This document shows, piece by piece, positions 28,601 through 35,076 of a DNA stretch of 35,076 nucleotides. Made by a program: the position numbers and the translations under genes. The stretch's first letter is position 1; each line of letters opens with the position of its first letter. The notes under the pieces are model-generated. The model did no database searches. It saw nothing but the letters and a program-made list of their open reading frames with translations, and was not told the origin of the DNA. This stretch comes from Natronohydrobacter sp. (GTDB lineage: Bacteria > Pseudomonadota > Alphaproteobacteria > Rhodobacterales > Rhodobacteraceae), in the NCBI GenBank assembly GCA_007118445.1, contig SKRP01000072.1:1-35076 (forward strand), written 5' to 3'.

Positions 28601-29026
28601 ATGGCCAAAAAGATCCTGTTGCCCATCGACCTGAACGCCCCTGCCTCCTGGATCAAGCCGATGGCCGAAGCGCAGACCATGCTGGCGCAGGGTGGCGAAT
28701 TGCATGTTGTGAGCGTGCTGCCCGATTTCGGCCTGTCGATGGTCGGCACCTTCTTTCAGGCCGGGTTCGAGCAGACCGCCCTGCACCAGTTCGGCGAGGC
28801 CCTGCGCGCCTGGGTGCGCCAGAATGTGCCCGGCGCGATCGAGGTGCATCCGCATGTGCTGCATGGCAATATCTATGACGAAATCCTGCGCGCCGCCGAC
28901 AAGCTGGAAGTCGATGTGATCATCCTGGCTGCGCACCGCCCCGAGGCCGCGGATTACCTGCTTGGCCCCAATGCCGCGCGGATTGTGCGCCATGCCAAAC
29001 AATCGGTCTATGTCGTGCGCGGCTGA
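28601..29026 (+). CDS. Universal stress protein (UspA family)
   Basis: MAKKILLPIDLNAPASWIKPMAEAQTMLAQGGELHVVSVLPDFG...VDVIILAAHRPEAADYLLGPNAARIVRHAKQSVYVVRG. Confidence 0.93.
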   Translation: MAKKILLPIDLNAPASWIKPMAEAQTMLAQGGELHVVSVLPDFGLSMVGTFFQAGFEQTALHQFGEALRAWVRQNVPGAIEVHPHVLHGNIYDEILRAADKLEVDVIILAAHRPEAADYLLGPNAARIVRHAKQSVYVVRG

Positions 29027-29034
29027 CCCTGCAC

Positions 29035-30039
29035 TCACTTGTATTCGATCAACCTGGTCCGCTGCCCACGCAGACGGCGCCACCAGAACAGCGCCAGCCC
29101 GTGTAATTCCGCAGCCTTGCCCAGCATGAGCGTCGCCGCCACGATCAGCGCGCGATCAGCGTCAAGCTGCAACCGCGTGAATCGCCAGGTCTGCCGTGCA
29201 AGGGACAGCCCCATCAGCGCGGCAGCACCGAAAAAGAGCGGCAACCAGAAAATCAGACCGCACAGGGCAAGAAACGGCATCACCCCGCCCCAGAGCAACG
29301 CCCGCAAGCGCTGCGCGCGTGCCACTGCTCCGTGTTTGACCCCGAGTGCACCATAGCTGTGGCCCGCCCGGATCATGCGCCGCCACCATGGGCCGATGGT
29401 CAGCAATCTTGCGTCATGTTCGGTCATGGGAGCGTCGATCCGCCAGGTCTGCCAACCGGCCTGCTGCAGGCGCAGGCACATATCGTCATCTTCGCCAGCG
29501 ATCAGGTTCGCATCATAGCCATCGATCTGCACAAGCGCCTCAGCCCGGATCATCAGACAGCCAGCGCAGAAACTGGTCGCGCCAAGCGGCTTGTCCCATT
29601 CCCAATCGGTCAGGAAATTAAAGACCGAGGCATCGGGCCGCGCTTCGAACTGGCGACCGAAGACCAGACCGGCCCGGGGATGCGCGGCCATAAAGCCAAG
29701 CGCGGATTGCGGCCAGTCCGGCTGCAGGATGCAATCGCCATCGATGAATTGCACAAAAGCCGCACGATCAGGGCCAAGCGCGGCAAAGCCTTCGTTCCGC
29801 GCCCGCGCCGCCGAGAAGGGTTGCGCCGGGTCCAGTTCCAGAACCTGAACGCCCAGCGCCTGCGCCTGCGTAACGCTGTCATCGCGCGATCCGCTGTCAA
29901 CATAGACAACGCAGCGGGCGTGGCCGATCACAGCGCGCAAGGCAGCGCCGAGCCGCTGCCCTTCATTGCGGCCGATCACGACGGCATCAAACGAATCTGT
30001 TCCCGCCAAGCCTGACCCCTGCGCGACGTTTCCACGCAC
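29035..30039 (-). CDS. Glycosyltransferase family 2 protein with C-terminal TM segments
   Basis: FDAVVIGRNEGQRLGAALRAV...VYVDSGSRDDSVTQAQALGVQVLEL...FIDGDCILQPDW...CAGCLMIRAEALVQIDGYDANLIAGEDDDMCLRL. Confidence 0.93.
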   Translation of the reverse strand: MRGNVAQGSGLAGTDSFDAVVIGRNEGQRLGAALRAVIGHARCVVYVDSGSRDDSVTQAQALGVQVLELDPAQPFSAARARNEGFAALGPDRAAFVQFIDGDCILQPDWPQSALGFMAAHPRAGLVFGRQFEARPDASVFNFLTDWEWDKPLGATSFCAGCLMIRAEALVQIDGYDANLIAGEDDDMCLRLQQAGWQTWRIDAPMTEHDARLLTIGPWWRRMIRAGHSYGALGVKHGAVARAQRLRALLWGGVMPFLALCGLIFWLPLFFGAAALMGLSLARQTWRFTRLQLDADRALIVAATLMLGKAAELHGLALFWWRRLRGQRTRLIEYK

Positions 30040-30072
30040 AGGGAATCACAGATTTCAGTCCAGCGCAAAGGC

Positions 30073-30255
30073 TCAGGTGCTGATCCCGCGGGATATGCGG
30101 GAAAAAGCGGGCAATCTGGTGTGCTTTCTGTCCAATGGTCGCGCCACCAGCGCCTTCACGCTGACATGGGGATACTGCGCGCGGTCGATCTTGGCAAAAC
30201 GCGACAACATCGCAGAGGGCTGCGCCTTTGGGCGGTCGATCACATGCTTTGGCAT
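30073..30255 (-). CDS. Small basic hypothetical protein (60 aa)
   Basis: MPKHVIDRPKAQPSAMLSRFAKIDRAQYPHVSVKALVARPLDRKHTRLPAFSRISRGIST with a strong ribosome binding site (GAAGAGGAGGAAATTATG). Confidence 0.5.
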   Translation of the reverse strand: MPKHVIDRPKAQPSAMLSRFAKIDRAQYPHVSVKALVARPLDRKHTRLPAFSRISRGIST

Positions 30256-30390
30256 AATTTCCTCCTCTTCGGACTCCCTGTGGGGCAAGTGTAACACGGG
30301 TTTGACCCCGCACCAAACAGCCTGCATTGCCTTGACGCGATTTCACCCAGCGTCTAGCGAATGGCGCGACCCAAAACATAAGGACATGTC

Positions 30391-31494
30391 ATGACCAACC
30401 CTTCCCTGCTCATCCTGCCCGGCGACGGCATCGGCCCCGAAGTCATGGCCGAGGTGCGCCGCATCATCGACTGGTTCGGGTCAAGGCGTGGGCTGGTGTT
30501 TGACGTGAGCGAGGATCTGGTCGGTGGCTGCGCCTATGACAAGCACGGCACACCGCTGCATGATGACACGATGGCGCGCGCGCAAGCGGCCGATGCCGTG
30601 TTGCTGGGCGCAGTCGGTGGGCCACAATATGATGATCTGGATTTCAGCGTAAAGCCCGAGCGTGGGCTGCTCCGGCTGCGCAAGGAGATGGATCTGTTCT
30701 CGAACCTGCGCCCGGCGCAGTGTTTTGATGCGCTGGCGGATTTTTCTTCGCTCAAGAAGGATGTGGTCGCGGGCCTCGATATCATGATCGTGCGCGAACT
30801 GACCTCGGGCGTCTATTTCGGCGAGCCGCGCGGGATTTTCGAGGAAGGCAATGAGCGCGTGGGCATCAACACGCAGCGTTACACCGAATCCGAAATCGCT
30901 CGCGTGGCGAAGTCAGCCTTTGATCTGGCGATGAAGCGCGACAAGAAACTGTGCTCGATGGAAAAGGCCAATGTCATGGAATCGGGCATTCTGTGGCGCG
31001 AGGTCGTGACCGAGGTGTCGAAGGAATATCCCGAGGTCGAACTCAGCCATATGTATGCGGATGCCGGTGCCATGCAATTGACGCGCTGGCCCAAGCAATT
31101 CGACGTGATCGTGACAGACAACCTGTTCGGCGACCTGCTGTCGGATCTGGCTGCAATGCTGACAGGCTCGCTTGGGATGCTGCCTTCGGCCAGTCTGGGG
31201 GCACCCATGGCCAATGGCCGCCCGAAAGCGCTCTATGAGCCAGTGCACGGCTCTGCCCCCGATATCGCAGGGCAAGGCAAGGCGAACCCGATTGCCTGTA
31301 TCCTCAGCTTCGCGATGGCGCTGCGTTACAGCTTCGATCAGGGCGATGAGGCCACGCGTCTGGAGAGCGCGGTCGAGCGCGTGCTGGCGGACGGCTTGCG
31401 CACGGCGGATCTGATGGGGCCAGAAGGCGGCGCACCAGTATCGACTTCGGGCATGGGCGATGCGATCCTGGCTGCGCTGGATGCAAGTCTCTGA
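30391..31494 (+). CDS. leuB: 3-isopropylmalate dehydrogenase
   Basis: [21 protein letters not shown]...[15 protein letters not shown]...[17 protein letters not shown]...[23 protein letters not shown]...[28 protein letters not shown]...[21 protein letters not shown]. Confidence 0.97.
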   Translation: MTNPSLLILPGDGIGPEVMAEVRRIIDWFGSRRGLVFDVSEDLVGGCAYDKHGTPLHDDTMARAQAADAVLLGAVGGPQYDDLDFSVKPERGLLRLRKEMDLFSNLRPAQCFDALADFSSLKKDVVAGLDIMIVRELTSGVYFGEPRGIFEEGNERVGINTQRYTESEIARVAKSAFDLAMKRDKKLCSMEKANVMESGILWREVVTEVSKEYPEVELSHMYADAGAMQLTRWPKQFDVIVTDNLFGDLLSDLAAMLTGSLGMLPSASLGAPMANGRPKALYEPVHGSAPDIAGQGKANPIACILSFAMALRYSFDQGDEATRLESAVERVLADGLRTADLMGPEGGAPVSTSGMGDAILAALDASL

Positions 31495-31517
31495 ACAGGG
31501 CTGCGCGACTACCGTGA

Positions 31518-31548
31518 TGTAGGGTGCGTGCTGAGCACGCACCCTACA
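31518..31548. repeat. Palindrome copy 1 (TGTAGGGTGCGTGC-TGA-GCACGCACCCTACA)
   Basis: Perfect 14-bp stem with 3-nt loop between leuB and icd; same stem recurs at 33901..33929. Confidence 0.95.
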
Positions 31549-31679
31549 AGACACCCGCGCGCAGGGAAGTCCGACAGCTTCACATCTGCAAGAAATTTGA
31601 TTGTATACCATTGTGCACTGTTTACGCGGACACAAAATCCCCCTATGGTGCGCGCGAATTCACCAAGGGGACTTGCGCC

Positions 31680-33887
31680 ATGACTGACAAAACCATTCCC
31701 GATATCATCTATACCAAGGTCGACGAAGCGCCCGAGCTGGCCTCGGCTGCGTTCCTGCCGATCATCCAGAGCTTCGCCAGCGCCGCCGGGATCAACGTCG
31801 GCACGCGCGATATCTCGCTGGCGGGCCGCATCATTTCCGCCTTCCCCGAATATCTGAGCAAAGACCAGCGGCTCAACGACGATCTGGCGGAACTGGGCGA
31901 CTTGGTGAAAACACCCGACGCCAATGTCATCAAGCTGCCCAATATCTCGGCTTCGGTGCCGCAGCTGGTCGCAGCCATCAAGGAATTGCAATCGCAGGGC
32001 TATGCGCTTCCAGACTACCCTGAAACGCCGACCACAGACGATGAAAAGAAGGTCCGCGCGCGCTATGATGCGATCAAGGGCTCGGCAGTGAACCCGGTCC
32101 TGCGCGAAGGCAATTCCGACCGCCGCGCCGCGACAGCTGTCAAGAATTTCGCACAATCCAACCCGCATCGCATGGGCAAATGGACCTCTGACAGCAAGAC
32201 CGAGGTTTCCTCGATGACTGGCGGCGATTTCTTCTCGAACGAAAAATCCGTCACGCTGAAAGATGCGGTCAAGGCAAAGATCGTGCTGACCAGTGCGGAC
32301 GGCACCGAGACTGTGCTGAAAGATGGCCTCTCCTATCCTGCTGGCACTGTGGTCGATGCCACTTTCATGTCAGCCAAGGCGCTGGCCGCGTTTCTTGATG
32401 CCGAAATTGACCGCACCAAGGCAAAGGGCACGCTGTTTTCGCTGCATATGAAGGCCACGATGATGAAGGTCTCGGATCCGATCATCTTCGGCCATGCGGT
32501 CAAGGCCTGGCTCAAGCCTGTTTTCGAGCAACATGCCGACAAGCTGGCCGCGATGGGCGTGGATCCCAATTCCGGTCTTGGCGACCTGCTGGCCCGCGTC
32601 AAGGATGATGCCGGGATCATGGCGGCGATTGATGCGGTGCGGGCAGAACGCCCGCCGATGTATATGGTGAATTCCGACAAGGGCATCACCAATCTGCATG
32701 TGCCGTCAGATGTGATCATCGACGCGTCGATGCCTGCGCTGATCCGTGGCGGCGGCAAGGGCTGGGGGCCGGACGGGGAAGAGCATGACACGAATTGCGT
32801 CATCCCCGACAATTCCTATGCGCCCGTCTATGACGAGACCATCAAATACTTCAAAGCCAATGGCGCGCTTGACCCTGCAACCGCCGGAACTGTGCAGAAT
32901 ATCGGCCTGATGGCGCAGAAGGCCGAAGAATATGGCAGCCACCCGACCACATTCGAGATCCCGCATGACGGGACCGTGCGCATGGTGCTGGAAGATGGCA
33001 CTGTGATCCATGAACACAAGGTCGAGGCCGGCGATATCTGGCGTTCCGCTTCCACCCGCAAAGCGCCAATTGAGGATTGGGTGCAACTGGCCATCGACCG
33101 GCAGGCTGCGACCGGTTATCGGGCGGTTTTCTGGCTGGATGAAAACCGTGCCCATGACGCAGAGCTGATCGCCTATGTCAAACCCGCTCTTGAGGCGAAG
33201 GGCGTTACAGACAAGTTCGAGATCATGTCGCCGCGCGACGCGACCCGCGCCTCGCTGGAGACGATCACCAAAGGCGAAAACACCATCGCCATCACGGGCA
33301 ATGTGCTGCGCGACTATCTGACCGATCTGTTCCCGATCCTGGAACTGGCCACCAGCGCCAAGATGCTGTCCATCGTCAAGCTGATGAATGGCGGCGGCTT
33401 GTTTGAAACCGGCGCTGGCGGATCGGCCCCGAAACATGTGCAGCAATTGCAGGAAGAAAACCATCTGCGTTGGGACAGCCTGGGAGAATTCTGCGCGCTG
33501 GGCGAAAGCTTCCGCTTTCTGGCAGAAGCACGCGACAACCCCAAGGCGCGCATCCTTGGCACCGCGACTGACGCGGCAACACAGGGCTATCTCGACAATG
33601 ACCGCTCGCCGCAGCGCAAGCCCGGCCAGCCTGACAATCGAGACAGCCATTACTGGTTTGCCCGTTACTGGGCCGAAGCGCTGGCCGCGCAGACCGAGGA
33701 TGCTGATCTGGCCGCGCATTTCGCGCCCATCGCGCAAGCCCTGGCCGAAAAGGAAGCGCAGATCCTCGCCGAGTTGCACGCGGATCGTGGCAAGAGCGTC
33801 GATCTGGGCGGGTATTACCACGGGGATGCGGCCAAGACCGCTGCGGTCATGCGCCCCTCGACAACGCTGAACGCAATCATCGGCTGA
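31680..33887 (+). CDS. icd: Monomeric NADP-dependent isocitrate dehydrogenase (735 aa)
   Basis: [59 protein letters not shown]...[31 protein letters not shown]...[32 protein letters not shown]: diagnostic of monomeric IDH. Confidence 0.97.
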   Translation: MTDKTIPDIIYTKVDEAPELASAAFLPIIQSFASAAGINVGTRDISLAGRIISAFPEYLSKDQRLNDDLAELGDLVKTPDANVIKLPNISASVPQLVAAIKELQSQGYALPDYPETPTTDDEKKVRARYDAIKGSAVNPVLREGNSDRRAATAVKNFAQSNPHRMGKWTSDSKTEVSSMTGGDFFSNEKSVTLKDAVKAKIVLTSADGTETVLKDGLSYPAGTVVDATFMSAKALAAFLDAEIDRTKAKGTLFSLHMKATMMKVSDPIIFGHAVKAWLKPVFEQHADKLAAMGVDPNSGLGDLLARVKDDAGIMAAIDAVRAERPPMYMVNSDKGITNLHVPSDVIIDASMPALIRGGGKGWGPDGEEHDTNCVIPDNSYAPVYDETIKYFKANGALDPATAGTVQNIGLMAQKAEEYGSHPTTFEIPHDGTVRMVLEDGTVIHEHKVEAGDIWRSASTRKAPIEDWVQLAIDRQAATGYRAVFWLDENRAHDAELIAYVKPALEAKGVTDKFEIMSPRDATRASLETITKGENTIAITGNVLRDYLTDLFPILELATSAKMLSIVKLMNGGGLFETGAGGSAPKHVQQLQEENHLRWDSLGEFCALGESFRFLAEARDNPKARILGTATDAATQGYLDNDRSPQRKPGQPDNRDSHYWFARYWAEALAAQTEDADLAAHFAPIAQALAEKEAQILAELHADRGKSVDLGGYYHGDAAKTAAVMRPSTTLNAIIG

Positions 33888-33900
33888 GATCACGGCTCTG

Positions 33901-33929
33901 GTAGGGTGCGTGCGCGGCACGCACCCTAC
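33901..33929. repeat. Palindrome copy 2 (GTAGGGTGCGTGC-GCG-GCACGCACCCTAC)
   Basis: Perfect 13-bp stem with 3-nt loop between convergent icd and fabA. Confidence 0.95.
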
Positions 33930-33935
33930 ATCACC

Positions 33936-34445
33936 TCACGCGTCCGACAGTGCGACCTTCATATCCTTGACGATATAGATCACCTCGCCATCGGCCTCGA
34001 CGATCCCGTCAGCAACACCCATGGTCAGCCGCCGCGTCTGCACCGCCTTGGTGAAATCCACCTTGTAGGTCAGCATCTTGCGTTCCGGTCGCACCATCCC
34101 CGTCAACTTGACCTCGCCCACGCCCAAAGCATAGCCGCGCCCCTGCCAGCCACGCCAGCCCAGATTGAAGCCAGTCAATTGCCACAACCCATCGAGGCCC
34201 AGACAGCCCGGCATGATCGGGTTGCCCGGAAAATGGCACTCGAAAAACCACAGATCAGGCGTGATATCGAACTCGGCGACGATATGGCCTTTGCCGTGCA
34301 GCCCCCCATCTCCGGAAACCTCTGTGATCCGGTCCATCATCAGCATCGGCGGCGCGGGCAGTTGCGCATTGCCGGGGCCGAACAATTCACCGCGCGCGCA
34401 GGCCAGCAGGCCCTCTTTGTCAAAGGATGTGGGAAAGTCAGACAT
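33936..34445 (-). CDS. fabA: 3-hydroxydecanoyl-ACP dehydratase/isomerase
   Basis: [86 protein letters not shown]. Confidence 0.97.
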   Translation of the reverse strand: MSDFPTSFDKEGLLACARGELFGPGNAQLPAPPMLMMDRITEVSGDGGLHGKGHIVAEFDITPDLWFFECHFPGNPIMPGCLGLDGLWQLTGFNLGWRGWQGRGYALGVGEVKLTGMVRPERKMLTYKVDFTKAVQTRRLTMGVADGIVEADGEVIYIVKDMKVALSDA

Positions 34446-34580
34446 GCGATACTCCATCAGGGGTTTTCCCCCTCTAGCACTGTGGCAAACTTGCTGACAA
34501 GCCACGCCGCCCAGCCCCGCAATGCCTGTTGCAAGGGATTCTCATTGAAAACTGTTACAATCGCGCTTTATATGTGAACC

Positions 34581-35018
34581 ATGACACAGACTTTTGCCGC
34601 CCTCGACAGCATCGCCCATGACCGGGCCGCCGCATGGCTTTCCCGCGCCGATCTTCGCCCCACGCGACAGCGCATCGCGCTGGCCACACTTCTGGTGGGC
34701 GACGGGCAGAACCGTCATGTCACAGCCGAAGGGCTGTTCATGGCCGCGAAGTCCAGCGGCGAATCGGTCTCGCTGGCGACCGTCTACAACACGCTGCGCG
34801 CCTTTTGCGACGCCGGGCTGATGAACGAAATCACCGTGGACGCCACGCGCTCCTATTTCGACACCTGCGTCGAGGATCACCCCCATTACTTCTGGGAAGA
34901 CACGCAGGATCTGACCGATGCCCCCTCGGGCGAGGTTGCCTTCGCGCGCCTGCCCGATCCGCCCGAAGGTGCCGAGATCAGCCGCGTCGATGTGGTCATC
35001 CGCCTGCGGCGGGCCTGA
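34581..35018 (+). CDS. irr: Iron response regulator Irr (Fur superfamily)
   Basis: LRPTRQRIALATLLVGDGQNRHVTAEGLFMAAKSSGESVSLATVYNTLRAFCDAGLMNEITVDATRSYFDTCVEDHPHYFWEDTQDLTDAPSGEV; divergent from fabA. Confidence 0.92.
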   Translation: MTQTFAALDSIAHDRAAAWLSRADLRPTRQRIALATLLVGDGQNRHVTAEGLFMAAKSSGESVSLATVYNTLRAFCDAGLMNEITVDATRSYFDTCVEDHPHYFWEDTQDLTDAPSGEVAFARLPDPPEGAEISRVDVVIRLRRA

Positions 35019-35076
35019 CCCGCCTGCGTCTGAGCGCCACCATGTTCGACACGACCAGCGCTGAAATCATGATCGC

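Noticed and set aside
31600-31620. TTGTATACCATTGTGCAC upstream of icd as a GntR-type operator
   Set aside because: Contains the GTATAC core but no convincing extended dyad; too short to support without comparison.
31524-31679. 52-residue N-terminal extension of icd in the ORF track
   Set aside because: It begins inside the palindrome ([10 protein letters not shown]...) and lacks IDH similarity; true start is [13 protein letters not shown] at 31680.
32706-33920. 404-aa minus ORF opposite icd
   Set aside because: Shadow ORF of monomeric isocitrate dehydrogenase; its first codons are translation of the palindrome.
34997-35076. Minus-strand C-terminal fragment ...AIMISALVVSNMVALRRRRVRPAAGG as the tail of a heavy-metal P-type ATPase
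   Set aside because: The last residues faintly resemble such tails, but only about 26 codons are visible; needs sequence to the right of the window.
1-35076. CRISPR arrays, tRNA/rRNA genes, prophage, integrase or transposase
   Set aside because: No regularly spaced direct repeats with spacers, no tRNA cloverleaf noticed, and no ORF with integrase/transposase/phage motifs seen by eye.

Overview
The window is a high-GC, densely coded chromosomal segment. Gene content and protein style (CobS, ALAS-type HemA, Irr next to FabA, DUF3572 next to a PleD-like protein, monomeric IDH) point to an alphaproteobacterium, probably Rhodobacterales. Left to right it holds: aspS (truncated by the window edge); a DUF3572-like protein; a PleD-like diguanylate cyclase; a four-gene minus-strand cluster of EF-hand protein, ECF sigma factor, single-TM putative anti-sigma and periplasmic heavy-metal-sensor-like protein; DUF983; Nudix hydrolase; ispG; a RodZ-like HTH/DUF4115 protein; hemA; a secreted hypothetical; an M20 peptidase; a cytochrome P450; cobS; a DoxX-like protein; pirin; about 1 kb with no convincing gene but with short tandem repeats; a tail-anchored hypothetical; T2SS genes gspM-L-K-J-I-H-G; a divergent prepilin peptidase; a ~1350-aa double GT-B glycosyltransferase; a Fur-family regulator; UspA; a GT2 glycosyltransferase; a small ORF; leuB; icd (monomeric) flanked by two near-identical palindromes; fabA; and irr. 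Most of this is ordinary housekeeping. The best leads are the CnrYXH-like ECF cassette with an EF-hand partner, the split T2SS locus with an unusual tail-anchored protein, the large glycosyltransferase, the palindromes around icd, and the repeat-bearing 16.6-17.6 kb gap. No prophage, transposase, CRISPR array, tRNA or rRNA was recognised. All family assignments come from reading motifs by eye; no database search was run.
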